Assembly: GCA_947487205.1 (NCBI GenBank) | Contig: CANKVU010000001.1 | Coordinates: forward strand, 372,001-436,000 | Origin: an uncultured Paracoccaceae bacterium | GTDB lineage: Bacteria; Pseudomonadota; Alphaproteobacteria; Rhodobacterales; Rhodobacteraceae | Direction of reading: 5' to 3' | Length of the DNA stretch: 64,000 nt | In this document: positions 9,201 to 18,464 of the stretch, in pieces | How positions within the stretch are numbered: the first letter of the stretch is position 1 | Layout of the letters: every line of letters begins with the position of its first letter | The notes under the pieces: generated by a model | What the model was told of the DNA's origin: nothing | The model's input: the letters and a program-made list of their open reading frames with translations, nothing else | Database searches by the model: none | Made by a program: the position numbers and the translations under genes

Positions 9201-12200
9201 TCAGTAGTCGCGCTCGAAGAACACGCCGACGCTGGTATCGCCCTGGTTCGACGTCCCGCCGCGCACGGTGATCGACTCGGTCACGTCGAGGTTGAGGTTG
9301 ATCTCCGCCTCGCCGCCGGAATCGACGGTCACGTCGGTATAGACGTTCTCCGAGATGTACTTGCCCGCCTGCAGGCCGACATTCCCCTCGGCATCCGTCG
9401 TCACGTCCAGATCGTCGAGGCCCGTCGTCTCGCGCAGGTTGTTGACGATGCCGCCGCCGCCCCGCCCGGCCAGCGTCGCGACCGCCGAGGCCAGCTGGGC
9501 CGCCTGCAGGGGAGAGATATCGTCGATCGAGCGCCCGAACAGAAGGCGCGACAGCACCTCGTCCTCGGGCAGTTCCGGCGTCGAGCTGAACGCGATTTCG
9601 GGTTCCGTCGCCTGGCCGGACACGGTGATGAAGACGGTGACCTCGCCGGTATCCGCCTCCGCCACCAGGCGGATCACCGGGTCGAAATCCCCCTGCAGCG
9701 TGACCGAGCCCTCGGCCAGGTCGATCCGCTGCCCCAGAAGGTCCAGCCGCCCCCGGATCAGGTCGAACTGACCCGACGGGATCACGTTCGCGGTGGTCCC
9801 GCCCAGTTCGAGCTGGCCGCCCAGTTCGGCGTCGAGCCCCCGCCCCCGGATGAAGATCCGGTTTTCCGCCAGGATCGTCAGGTCCAGCGGGAAGGCCACG
9901 CCGCCGCCCGATTCCTCTCCGTTCTCACCGTTCTCCAGCAGGCCCGCCCGCCGCAAGGTGCGCCGCACCGCCGGCGATTCGTTGGCATGGACGAGGCCAT
10001 CCGGGATCGGCCCCGTGGCGCCCAGGCCGGTGGACGGCACCCGCAGCTCGGTCTCGCCCAGGCGGATCGTGCCGCCGATCGTGGCGCCCCCGGTCAGCTC
10101 GCCGGTGATGTCCACCTCCCCGTCGAGCGTCGTGCGGTAGAGCCGTGGATCCTCGAAGACCACGCCCGCGATCTGGATGCCCAGGTCCGCCCTGTATCCC
10201 GGCTGCAACGAGATCGGGCCCGACAGCCGCAGCTGACCCCCGTCCTGCTTGGCCGCCGTGACGTTGAGCAGCACCCGGTTGCCCTGCAGCCGCGCGGTGC
10301 CCTCGATGTTCTCGATGACCGCGGGCAGCGTCGGCGCCACCAGGCGCCCGTCCACCAGCGTCACCGTGCCGGTCACGGATGTGGGCTCCAGGGGTCCGTT
10401 CACCCCCAGGTCGAACCGGGCCGTCCCGCTCAACGCCTGCGGATCGAGGAACGGATTGGCGAGGCTGAGCGGCAGCGATCCCGTCACGTCCAGATTGGCC
10501 CGGTCGAAACTCTGCGCCACCGTTCCCTCGATCGCGGCATTGGTTCCCTGCGGCCCCGTCACGTCCAGGTCGAGGCTCAGGTTCTGCCCGCTCTGGCCCA
10601 CCTGCCCCTGCGCCGTCACCGGGCCGTCCAGCCCGTCGACGAAGGTGGCGAGGTTGGCGAGCCGCGCGTTCAGCGACAGGTTCGACGATCCGCCCAGGAT
10701 CTGGCCGTCCGCCGTCAGGTCGAAGCCGGGCGAATCGAGGGACAGCGACCGCACCCGGATCGGGCCCGACGCCGCCTCGCGCTCCGCCGAAAGGTCCAGC
10801 ACCGTGGGACCGCCGGCCAGCAGGTCGTCGACCTGGGGAATGCCGACCCGCACGCCGGTCGCCCGCGCATCCGCCACGATGTCGAACCGGCTCGCATCGA
10901 CGCGTCCCGACCCGTCCGCATCGAGGGAGATCGCGCCGGCCAGGGGCCGGCCGGCCAGCCGGCTGAACCGCGACAGGTCCTCGGCCGACAGGCTCGCCTC
11001 GCCGTCGACGAGCGGCGTGCCGGCCAGGTCGGTGATCTGCGCGGCCGCGTCGAGCACCACCCCGGCCCCGTCGCCGTCGACCGTGACCTGCCAGGTCTCG
11101 TCCGTTTCCTGCGCGTCGAGCGTGACTTCCCCGCGGCCCGACATCTCGGGCACGATGTCCGACAATTCGGCAAAGATCACGCTGGCCCGCGCGGCGCTCT
11201 GCCCGGGGCCATAACTGCCCTGACCGCTCACCGCGACCTGCGGGTTCTCCAGGTTCAGCGTGTCGACCGTGATCGCATCGCCGTCCTTCGTCCCTTCGAA
11301 GGCCAGTTCCGTGATCCCGTCGAAGAGCCGGTTCAGCTCGGCCTGGCCCAGGACGAGGTCCACCGCCCGGCCGCGCACCCGCCCGTCGGCCTCGGAGAGG
11401 TCGCTGCGCGCGCTTCCGACCACGTTCAGATCGACCTGCCCCCCCAGTTCGCGCCCCGCGAGGTCCTCGAACACCGACAGGTCGGCCACGGCCACGCGCG
11501 CCGTGCCGTCGACGAACGGCGTCGTCTCCAGGTCCGTGACCGTCGCGTCGGCCGCGACCTCGGCCCCCGCGCCTTCGCCGTCGAGGTCGATGGTCCAGCC
11601 GGTATCGCCCTCTTCGGCGTCGAGGACGATTCGCGCGTCCCCGCTCATCGCCGGCACGATCTCCGCCAGGTCGGACAGCGCCACGGTCAGGTCCACGGCC
11701 CCGTCTCCGGTGCCGTACCGGGCGCTCCCGGCCACGTTCAACTGCGGGTTCTCCACGTCCAGGTCGTCGACCACGATGCGGTCGCCGTCCTTCTCTCCCC
11801 GGAACGCCAACCGGGTGACGCCGTCCAGCAGCGCGTCCAGCTGCGGCGATCCGATCGCCACGTTCCGCGTCGTCCCGTCCACATTCGCGTTCGCCACGCT
11901 GAGATCGGTGCGGCCGCGCCCTTCGACGGACAGGTCCACGGCGCCGCCGAGCTCCCGGTCCGCCAGCTCGGAGAAGACCGACAGATCGTCCACGGCCAGC
12001 CCGGCCGACCCGTCGATCAGCGGCGCCGTGTCGGGGGCGCGCAGGCCCTGCACCAGGGCATCGGCGACCAGCCGCGCGCCCGCGCCCTGGCCGTTCAGGT
12101 CCACGTTCCAGTCCTCGCCGTCCTCGACGGCTTCCAGGACCACCGTCGCGGGGCCCGACATCTGCGCGACCACGCGGCCCAGTTCGGCGAGCGCGATCCG

Positions 12201-14492
12201 CGCCTCGACCGTTGAATTGCCGGGCGCCACGTCGGCCTCGCCGGTGACGGTGATCTGCGGGTTCTGCACGAAGAGGCGCGGCACCGCGATCTCCGGTCCC
12301 GAACGCTCGACCGCCGCGTCGATCTCGGTGCGGCCCTGCAGCAGGTTGTCCGCCTCGGTCTGTCCGATCGCCACGTCGGTCATCGTGCCGGCCAGCGTCG
12401 CGTCGATGGTCTGAAGGTTCAGCTGGGCGCGGCCTTCGCTCGACAGGTCCACCGACCCGCCCAGCTCCCGCCCGGCAAACACCGAGAAGTTCGACAGGTC
12501 CGCCGCCGCCACGGCCAGGTCGAACCGCGCCAGGGGCGATTCGGCCTCCAGGTCGGACAGCGTCGCGGTGCCCTCGACCTGCGCCTCCGCGCCCGACGCA
12601 TTCAGCACCATGTCCCATTCGTCCTCGGGCCGTTCGGCGCTGAAGGTCAGCGTCGCCGGCCCCGAGAGGTCGGGATCGACCTGGCCCAGATCCGCGATCC
12701 GCAGGTCGGCATTCGCCGTTCCCCCGTCCGAGGTCAGGTCCGCGCTGGCCGACAGGTCCAGGTCGGGGTTCTCCACGCTCAGCGTCTCGACCCGGAGGCC
12801 GGTCCCGTCCCGCTCGGCCACGAGGCTCAGGTCGGTCTGTCCGTCGATCAGCGGATCGAGCTGCGGTATCCCCACCGCGAGGTCCCGCGTCTGCCCCGAC
12901 AGGTCCACGTCGAAGGCGCCCGACAGCGCCTCGGCCGACAGGTCCAGGTCCAGCGTTCCCGCCCCCGCCAGCGGCCGCCCCGCCAGCGCGGAGAAGGCGG
13001 CGAAATCCTCGGCGTCGAGCGTGGCGGTCAGCGACAGCGGCACGTTCTCCCCGTCGGGATCGACCTCGCCCTGCCCGTTCAGGCGGAAACCGGCCCCGGC
13101 CAGCCGCAGCATGTCGAGCGTGATCGGGTCCCCGGCCTCGTAGCCGATCTCCAGGCGTCCGTCGACGGTGTCGCCCAGCGCCTCGGCCAGCCCCGCATCG
13201 TCGAGCGCCAGCCCCGCGGCGGTGAAGTCGAACCCGGCCTCCACGTCGAGCGTCTCGCCGGAGCCGGCGATGATGCCCGCCCCGTCCAGCGCCACCGTGT
13301 CGATCGAGGCCGTCGGGGTCTCGAGGTCCACCAGCTGCACGAGGCCCGTCCACTCCTCGCCCTGGCTGGCATCGAACCGCACGTCGAGCCCGACGCGGCC
13401 GACGCGGATCTCCTGGCCGACGGGCAGCAGCACGGGCCCGTCCTGTGCGGCGATCTGGCCGCGCACGTCGATGAGGTCGGGCACCCCGTCGGCGCCGACC
13501 GCGACCTGGCCGGTCAGTTCCAGCGCCCGCGCCTGCAGATCCAGCCGGGACAGGCGGAACCCGCCATCGGGAAGCGTCGCCCCCTCGGCCTCGAGCTGCA
13601 CGTCGGGGCCGAAGAACGGCCGGTATTGCGGGTTGAAAAGCGCCGTGACATCGCCGCCCAGATCCACGGCGAACCGGTTCGCGCCGTCCTCCTCCCGCAG
13701 GGCGACGGTGCCGGCAAGCCGCGGCTCGCCAGCCGTGGACAGCCCGATCTCCGCCTCGAAATCCGACAGCGGCCCCGCGCCCTCGACGGACAGGGCGAGC
13801 GACGGCCGGCCCGGCAGGTCGATCAGGTTCGCCACGATCCCGTCCGGCCCCTCGTCGAGGCCCACGTCGACGCTCAGCTCGCGGCTCTCGTTGTCGAAGC
13901 TTCCCTCGATGTTGAACTGGCCCTGCTCGTCATCGACGCGGGTCGCCTCGATGTTGACCTCGCCGGAGCCCCCGGCAAGCTGCGCGCCGCCGCCGACCTG
14001 CAGCACCGCGGCCTCGCCGATCACCGGCTGGCCCAGCTCGACCCGCTCGATGGCCAGCTGTTCGAGGTTGATCGACACCGGCAATTCCGGAAGCGAGAAC
14101 GGCTCGGCCTCGGGCGAGGGCACGTCGGTCGTCTGCTCCCCTCCCTGCGGCAGGCGGGGCAGGATGATCTCCGCCGCGGACAATTCCTCGACCTGCAGGC
14201 GCCCGCGCAGCAGCGCGGTGCGGGTCCAGTCCAGCACCGCGTCGTTGACGGTCAGCCAGACGCCCTCCTCGTCGGCGATGGTGATCTGCTCGATCGTCGC
14301 CCGGGAGCTCAGCGCGCCCTCGAATCCCCGCACCTGGACCTGCATCCCGTCCGAGGACAGGCGGTTCTCGATCTGCCGCTCCAGGAAGCCGCCGCCATCC
14401 TCCTCGGCGCCGTCGTCCTGGGCCCGGACGGCCAGGACGGGCAGCACGCCCAGACCGCCCGCCAACAGGGCAAATCGCGCGAATTTCCGCAT
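9201..14492 (-). CDS. tamB: Translocation and assembly module subunit TamB
   Basis: 1763-residue periplasm-spanning protein that, with TamA, supports outer-membrane protein insertion and lipid transport. A hydrophobic N-terminal segment (residues ~5-22) acts as membrane anchor or signal. A very long beta-rich body follows. The C-terminal TamB/DUF490 domain spans about residue 1350 to the end and finishes with the usual aromatic terminus ERDY. Residues ~495-1340 hold five similar units with a period near 170 residues. Each starts with an (L/F)A(G/D)R(E/P)L(G/A)G motif and contains a later ENPxxxV/L motif. The gene is larger than the E. coli protein (about 1260). The ATG at 14492 was chosen for its GAGGA; a GTG at 14495 is alternative. 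tamA ends 11 bases upstream. Confidence 0.93.
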   Translation of the reverse strand: MRKFARFALLAGGLGVLPVLAVRAQDDGAEEDGGGFLERQIENRLSSDGMQVQVRGFEGALSSRATIEQITIADEEGVWLTVNDAVLDWTRTALLRGRLQVEELSAAEIILPRLPQGGEQTTDVPSPEAEPFSLPELPVSINLEQLAIERVELGQPVIGEAAVLQVGGGAQLAGGSGEVNIEATRVDDEQGQFNIEGSFDNESRELSVDVGLDEGPDGIVANLIDLPGRPSLALSVEGAGPLSDFEAEIGLSTAGEPRLAGTVALREEDGANRFAVDLGGDVTALFNPQYRPFFGPDVQLEAEGATLPDGGFRLSRLDLQARALELTGQVAVGADGVPDLIDVRGQIAAQDGPVLLPVGQEIRVGRVGLDVRFDASQGEEWTGLVQLVDLETPTASIDTVALDGAGIIAGSGETLDVEAGFDFTAAGLALDDAGLAEALGDTVDGRLEIGYEAGDPITLDMLRLAGAGFRLNGQGEVDPDGENVPLSLTATLDAEDFAAFSALAGRPLAGAGTLDLDLSAEALSGAFDVDLSGQTRDLAVGIPQLDPLIDGQTDLSLVAERDGTGLRVETLSVENPDLDLSASADLTSDGGTANADLRIADLGQVDPDLSGPATLTFSAERPEDEWDMVLNASGAEAQVEGTATLSDLEAESPLARFDLAVAAADLSNFSVFAGRELGGSVDLSSEGRAQLNLQTIDATLAGTMTDVAIGQTEADNLLQGRTEIDAAVERSGPEIAVPRLFVQNPQITVTGEADVAPGNSTVEARIALAELGRVVAQMSGPATVVLEAVEDGEDWNVDLNGQGAGARLVADALVQGLRAPDTAPLIDGSAGLAVDDLSVFSELADRELGGAVDLSVEGRGRTDLSVANANVDGTTRNVAIGSPQLDALLDGVTRLAFRGEKDGDRIVVDDLDVENPQLNVAGSARYGTGDGAVDLTVALSDLAEIVPAMSGDARIVLDAEEGDTGWTIDLDGEGAGAEVAADATVTDLETTPFVDGTARVAVADLSVFEDLAGRELGGQVDLNVVGSARSDLSEADGRVRGRAVDLVLGQAELNRLFDGITELAFEGTKDGDAITVDTLNLENPQVAVSGQGSYGPGQSAARASVIFAELSDIVPEMSGRGEVTLDAQETDETWQVTVDGDGAGVVLDAAAQITDLAGTPLVDGEASLSAEDLSRFSRLAGRPLAGAISLDADGSGRVDASRFDIVADARATGVRVGIPQVDDLLAGGPTVLDLSAEREAASGPIRVRSLSLDSPGFDLTADGQILGGSSNLSLNARLANLATFVDGLDGPVTAQGQVGQSGQNLSLDLDVTGPQGTNAAIEGTVAQSFDRANLDVTGSLPLSLANPFLDPQALSGTARFDLGVNGPLEPTSVTGTVTLVDGRLVAPTLPAVIENIEGTARLQGNRVLLNVTAAKQDGGQLRLSGPISLQPGYRADLGIQIAGVVFEDPRLYRTTLDGEVDITGELTGGATIGGTIRLGETELRVPSTGLGATGPIPDGLVHANESPAVRRTLRRAGLLENGENGEESGGGVAFPLDLTILAENRIFIRGRGLDAELGGQLELGGTTANVIPSGQFDLIRGRLDLLGQRIDLAEGSVTLQGDFDPVIRLVAEADTGEVTVFITVSGQATEPEIAFSSTPELPEDEVLSRLLFGRSIDDISPLQAAQLASAVATLAGRGGGGIVNNLRETTGLDDLDVTTDAEGNVGLQAGKYISENVYTDVTVDSGGEAEINLNLDVTESITVRGGTSNQGDTSVGVFFERDY

Positions 14493-14503
14493 CACCGGTC
14501 TCC

Positions 14504-16318
14504 TCAGAAGGCCTGGCCGATCCCAATGTACACTTCGACGCCCGACGCGTCCTCGTCCTCCGGGCTCGACACCGGCGTCGCCACGTCCAGCCGGATCGGT
14601 CCGATCGGGGTCAGGTAGCGCAGCCCCAGGCCCGCGCCGGCATGATCCTCGCTGTCGCTGCCGGGAAAGGCGTCCCGCCCCACGATGCCGTAATCGTAGA
14701 AGGCCACCACGCCGATGCTTTCGGTCACGCCGATCCGCGCCTCGGCCGACACGCCCACGAACGACGCCCCGCCCGACTCGACCCCGTCGTCGAGCGTCAC
14801 GCCGAGCGATTGGTAGGAATGGCCGCGCACGGTCCCGCCGCCACCGGAATAGAACCGGTAATCGTTGGGCACCCGTTCGAGGTCCGCGCCCGCGATCGAG
14901 CCGCCCTGCACCCGCCCGGCGAGCGTGAAGCGGTCGTCGGCACCGAAGCTGACATAGGTGCGCCCGTCCCAGGTCAGGCGCGCGCCGTCCCCGGTCTCGT
15001 CGTTCAGGCCATAGAACGGCGTCACGCCCAGCGCGGCATAGAACCCGCCCTTGGGGTCCAGTTCGTTCTCGCGGCTGTCATACGTGCCCGAGAGGGGCGC
15101 GGTCAGCATGCTGTAATCGGTGGTCTCCCCGTCCGCCTCGACGCGGCTGAACCGGTAGGCAAGCCCGTACTCGACCTCGATCCGGTCGTTCACGTAGCGA
15201 TTGATGCCGAAACCCAGCGTGCCCACGTTGGAGGTGTAATCCTCCTCGTTCAGCCGCTCGGCCCGCGCCTCGACGAACAGCGTGTTCTCCGGCGAGAAGG
15301 TCGCCGGACGCTCCAGCCGGATGCCGACGCCGTAATCGGTGCCGGCATTGCCCTCGTCGGTCTCGTCGCTGCCGAGTCCCGACACGCTGCCGTCGATGCG
15401 AAGCCGCTCCGCCCCGCCGAACAGGTTGCGGTGCAGCCAGAACGCCGTCAGCGTCGCCCCGTCATCGGTGGAATATTCGGCGCCGAACCCGATCCGTCGC
15501 GGCGGATAGGCGACAAGGTCGGCGCGGATGTCGAGCGTGTCGTCGTAGTTCAGGGTTTCCGCCTCGGTCAGCGCCACGGCCGAGAAGACCTGCGTCTGGC
15601 GCAGTCGCCGCTCCACGTCCTCCAGCTCCTCGGGGTCGAACACCTCGCCCCGCGGATAGCCGGCGATGGCGCGAAGCCGTTCCTCGCGGACATCGTTGCT
15701 GCCGGTGAAGGTCAGCCGCCCGAACCGCGCGCGCGGCCCCGGCCCCATGGCGATCTCGGCGGCGATCATGCCGCGGTCGTGCTGGGCCACGACGCTCTGG
15801 CCCGCGACCTCGGCCTTGGCGTGGCCGACCGCCCGCCAGCCCGTCACGGCCGACCGCGCCGCCTCGACGATGACGCCCGACGGGGCGGGCTCGCCCACGG
15901 CGAATTCCTCGGGAATCTCCGTGTCGGGCGCGAGCGGACCGATATCGGCCTGGGAGAAGCGGAACCGCGCCCCCGGATCGACCGTCACGACCACGCGCCC
16001 GATGCGGCCCAGATCCGCCAGCGGAGAGATCTCGGCCGCCTCCCTGCCGTCGATGGTGACGCTGATCACGCCGCCGTAATACCCTTCGGAATAGAGCGCC
16101 CCGACCAGCCGGCCGTATTCGGCCCGCGCGGCGGCCAGGATCTCGGCCGGATCGGTCACGTCCTCGTCCTGCGTGGCGACGAGGAGCGAGGCGGCGCGCA
16201 GCCCCTCCTCCAGATCCTCCTCGCCCGTCACGGTGAATGTCAGGTTGTCGAAGGATGCCGCGGGACCGGTCCAGAGCACACCGGCGGCCGCGATTGCCGC
16301 AAAAGACCGTCTGACCAA
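14504..16318 (-). CDS. tamA: Translocation and assembly module outer-membrane protein TamA
   Basis: 604-residue Omp85-family protein. It has a signal peptide (MVRRSFAAIAAAGVLW ... PAAS), POTRA domains (about residues 25-250, with GYYGG and VDPGARFRFSQADIGPL) and a C-terminal 16-stranded barrel. The barrel contains the Omp85 loop signature RGHSYQSLG and ends in the beta-strand YIGIGQAF with terminal Phe. I propose a TTG start at 16316-16318. The longer frame begins with a GTG at 16369, but that codon lies upstream of a probable promoter (TATAGT at 16352-16357) and would put a G10 tract inside a nonsensical leader. The G10 tract (16326-16335) sits where the Shine-Dalgarno sequence should be. 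Confidence 0.9.
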   Translation of the reverse strand: MVRRSFAAIAAAGVLWTGPAASFDNLTFTVTGEEDLEEGLRAASLLVATQDEDVTDPAEILAAARAEYGRLVGALYSEGYYGGVISVTIDGREAAEISPLADLGRIGRVVVTVDPGARFRFSQADIGPLAPDTEIPEEFAVGEPAPSGVIVEAARSAVTGWRAVGHAKAEVAGQSVVAQHDRGMIAAEIAMGPGPRARFGRLTFTGSNDVREERLRAIAGYPRGEVFDPEELEDVERRLRQTQVFSAVALTEAETLNYDDTLDIRADLVAYPPRRIGFGAEYSTDDGATLTAFWLHRNLFGGAERLRIDGSVSGLGSDETDEGNAGTDYGVGIRLERPATFSPENTLFVEARAERLNEEDYTSNVGTLGFGINRYVNDRIEVEYGLAYRFSRVEADGETTDYSMLTAPLSGTYDSRENELDPKGGFYAALGVTPFYGLNDETGDGARLTWDGRTYVSFGADDRFTLAGRVQGGSIAGADLERVPNDYRFYSGGGGTVRGHSYQSLGVTLDDGVESGGASFVGVSAEARIGVTESIGVVAFYDYGIVGRDAFPGSDSEDHAGAGLGLRYLTPIGPIRLDVATPVSSPEDEDASGVEVYIGIGQAF

Positions 16319-16325
16319 GCTGGCG

Positions 16326-16335
16326 CCCCCCCCCC
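16326..16335 (-). repeat. G10 homopolymer in the tamA leader
   Basis: Ten consecutive C on the given strand, G10 in the tamA transcript, end 7 bases before the proposed TTG start. The tract would either serve as the ribosome binding site or set its spacing. Homopolymers of this length are prone to slippage. Confidence 0.8.
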
Positions 16336-16351
16336 GTAAGTCCCGGAGGAC

Positions 16352-16380
16352 ACTATAGGACGCCGCCACGGGTGAAACCA
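16352..16380 (-). promoter_or_regulatory. Candidate tamA promoter
   Basis: On the minus strand, TATAGT (16357-16352) is a good -10 element (five of six consensus bases). TGGTTT (16380-16375) lies 17 bases upstream as a poor -35. Transcription would start near 16345, giving a leader of about 27 bases that contains the G10 tract. Confidence 0.4.
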
Positions 16381-16403
16381 GCGGCGTCCTGTCACGTGGG
16401 TGG

Positions 16404-17270
16404 CTATTCCTCCACTTCTGCGGCGACCTGTGCCCAAGTTAACAACGTGAAGACCGCCGTGCCGCCGACGACGTTGCCGAACAGCACCGGTACGAAGAAT
16501 TTTATCGAATCCCACAGCCCGATCGTTCCGTTCACCACGAGGTACGCCATCTCCACCGATCCGGCGATGATGTGGGTGAATCCGCCGATCGCGATCAGCC
16601 ACGTGAACGCCAGGATGATGATGAACGAATTCTGCGGCGCCGTGGGCAGCATCCACACGATGGCGGCAATCAGGACGCCGGCCGGCAATCCCTTGAAGAA
16701 CGCCTCCACCGGCGGCTTCAGCACGGCATGTTCCGAGATCGCCTGGATCGCGCCCTTCACCTCGGCGTCGAAGACGGGCGTGTAGTACATGAAGCCGCCG
16801 GCGATGAAGGCGCCGACCACGTTCGCCACCAGCACCATCATCCACAGGCGCGCGGTCAGGTAGAAGTATTCCCGGCAGGGCTGCGACATCAGCGGCAGCA
16901 CCGTGGTGATCGTGTTCTCGGTGAACAACTGCATCCGGCCCTTTATCACCAGGATGAAGCCCAGCGAATAGCCCAGGCTCTCGACCAGGGGGCGCCATTG
17001 CATATCGGGCAGATAGGCCTGGAAGATCGCCTCGCCGATGACCGAGAACGCGATCAGGATGCCGGCCGCGAGCCCGGAGAAGATCAGCGAGGTCTTCGGC
17101 CGCGTCATCTCGTCGACGCCGTCGCGGCGGATCACCTCGTAGATCAGGCGCGCGGTCAGGCCGGTCGCGTCCTGAACGTGCTCCTCCTCGCCATCCTCCA
17201 TCTTCTGGTTGGCTTGGTGCTGCTGGCTCAGCTCTTTGGCCCGGAGGCGTTCTTCGGTTCTATCTACCAT
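16404..17270 (-). CDS. Formate/nitrite transporter family protein, YfdC type
   Basis: 288-residue membrane channel of the FNT family. A charged N-terminal cytoplasmic region (residues 1-55, ending with an IRRDGVDEMTRPK-type segment) precedes six membrane helices. The FNT pore motifs fit the YfdC branch: LFTENTITTVLPLM, the helix after LWMMVLVANVVGA, and ALSSGFTH-equivalent IGGFTHIIAGSVE. The substrate of YfdC-type members is not established, so formate or nitrite transport should not be assumed. The ATG at 17270 has AGGA upstream and gives the YfdC-like N-terminus; the frame remains open far upstream but is meaningless there. It reads leftward in front of tamA, and I see no terminator between them. 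Confidence 0.88.
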   Translation of the reverse strand: MVDRTEERLRAKELSQQHQANQKMEDGEEEHVQDATGLTARLIYEVIRRDGVDEMTRPKTSLIFSGLAAGILIAFSVIGEAIFQAYLPDMQWRPLVESLGYSLGFILVIKGRMQLFTENTITTVLPLMSQPCREYFYLTARLWMMVLVANVVGAFIAGGFMYYTPVFDAEVKGAIQAISEHAVLKPPVEAFFKGLPAGVLIAAIVWMLPTAPQNSFIIILAFTWLIAIGGFTHIIAGSVEMAYLVVNGTIGLWDSIKFFVPVLFGNVVGGTAVFTLLTWAQVAAEVEE

Positions 17271-17295
17271 AGCGTGTCCTGACGGTTGCCATGCG

Positions 17296-17321
17296 GGAAC
17301 ACCCCCCGCCGACGGCCTGTT
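17296..17321 (+). promoter_or_regulatory. Possible ECF-sigma promoter before the DUF7218 gene
   Basis: GGAAC (17296-17300) is followed after 17 bases by TGTT (17318-17321). This nearly matches the general-stress EcfG consensus GGAAC-N16/17-CGTT. Transcription would start roughly 20 bases before the ATG at 17349. One mismatch and the shortness of the motif make this tentative. Confidence 0.25.
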
Positions 17322-17348
17322 TGTGCATGAAATAGCATGGAGGCCCCG

Positions 17349-17612
17349 ATGACCAAGGACCATGGACCGTCGATCAGGGATGACGAGACATTCGAGGCGC
17401 TGCGAGAACAGGGCGCCTCCAAGGAGAAGGCAGCCCGGATCGCGAATGCGCAGGCCAGCGACGACATGTCCCCGTCCGAGAAGGGCGGCCACCGTCCCCC
17501 CTACGAGGAATGGACGAAGGACGACCTCTACGCCCAGGCCCGGAAGGTCGGGATCGAGGGTCGCTCGGACATGACGAAGGACGAGCTGGTCGCGGCGCTG
17601 CGGAACCGTTGA
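17349..17612 (+). CDS. Small charged protein, DUF7218-like with Rho-N/SAP-type C-terminus
   Basis: 87 hydrophilic residues. The N-terminal half (KDHGPSIRDDETFEALREQG, SKEKAARIANA) and the Gly/His linker resemble the DUF7218 family. The C-terminal part (WTKDDLYAQARKVGIEGRSDMTKDELVAAL) fits the short helix-extended-helix fold of Rho-N/SAP motifs, which usually bind nucleic acids or partner proteins. The Shine-Dalgarno GGAGG at 17339-17343 selects ATG 17349; the ATG at 17337 overlaps it. It is transcribed divergently from the YfdC-type channel gene. Function is unknown; family members I recall are small stress-associated proteins. Confidence 0.75.
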   Translation: MTKDHGPSIRDDETFEALREQGASKEKAARIANAQASDDMSPSEKGGHRPPYEEWTKDDLYAQARKVGIEGRSDMTKDELVAALRNR

Positions 17613-17725
17613 CACCTCGGGCGCGGCGCTCGATCGGCGCCGCGCTCGGGCGGGTCCCGCTCCGCAAGCACGGCGCCCGTGCCCAACCGTGCGGCAGGCC
17701 GGATCGCCCGCATCGGCTCTCCGGC

Positions 17726-18409
17726 TTACCAGCCGTTCTCGGTGACGATGTTGTCGCCGTCCACGCCCGCACCCTTCAGGGCGTCGCGCACGTCGTTGAC
17801 CATGCCCTTCGGGCCGCAGATGTAGAATCTCCGGTTCTTGTCGCCCAGGTGATCCTTGAGGAATTCCGCGTCGATCACCCGCGTATCGACCGAGGCGTCG
17901 GGCTGGTCGGTGACGGTGAAGACCGTCTCGAGGCCGTCCATCCCCTCCCATTCCTCGCGCAGGATGATGTCGCCCTCGGTCCTGTTGGAATAGATCAGGG
18001 TGCAGCCTTCGAGCGCGCCGTCCTGCGCCCGCCGCCGCAGGATCGGGATGTAGGGCGTGACGCCCGCGCCGCCGGCGATGAACACGCCCGGGCCCTTGTC
18101 GGTGATGGCGCCGCCGGGCGCGTCCCCCACGACGCGGTCGCCCGGGCTCATCTCGGGGATGTGCTTCGTCATGCCGCCGTCGTGGTCGGGATAGGTCTTG
18201 ATGACGAACTCCACCCGGTCGGTCTCCTCGGGTTGCGAGGTCATGGTGAACGGCCGGTCCTCGTCGCGCCACCCGTCGGCGTCGAAGGCCCAGTGCGTGC
18301 ATTGCCCGGCCTCGAACTCGAACCCCTCCGGCCGGTCGAAGACCAGCCGATAGGTGTCGTGGGTGACGGGCGACTTCTCCCTCAGGGTGAAGGTATAGCT
18401 CTCGGCCAT
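17726..18409 (-). CDS. Ferredoxin/flavodoxin-NADP reductase-like flavoprotein
   Basis: 227-residue single-polypeptide FNR-family reductase. The N-terminal FAD-binding barrel contains RPFTMTS (about residue 52), matching the RxYS/T FAD motif. The NAD(P)-binding half contains GGAGVTPYIPIL (about 111) and the C-terminal CGPKGMV motif. No iron-sulfur or haem domain is attached, so it must pair with a separate electron carrier. It is downstream of crtB on the same strand with a 55-base gap, so readthrough from crtIB is possible. The ATG has a strong Shine-Dalgarno sequence (GAGGAGA). The physiological partner cannot be deduced here. Confidence 0.85.
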   Translation of the reverse strand: MAESYTFTLREKSPVTHDTYRLVFDRPEGFEFEAGQCTHWAFDADGWRDEDRPFTMTSQPEETDRVEFVIKTYPDHDGGMTKHIPEMSPGDRVVGDAPGGAITDKGPGVFIAGGAGVTPYIPILRRRAQDGALEGCTLIYSNRTEGDIILREEWEGMDGLETVFTVTDQPDASVDTRVIDAEFLKDHLGDKNRRFYICGPKGMVNDVRDALKGAGVDGDNIVTENGW

Positions 18410-18464
18410 GCGGTCTCTCCTCGGATTTCTCGTGAAACTGGCGCGCGGCGACGCTTGTTCCGGG

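Noticed and set aside
9925-13353. Very long open frames (over 1100 codons) on the same strand as tamB but in another frame, and long ones antisense to it
   Set aside because: They follow from the high GC content, have Arg/Gly/Ala-only composition and overlap a well-supported TamB protein.
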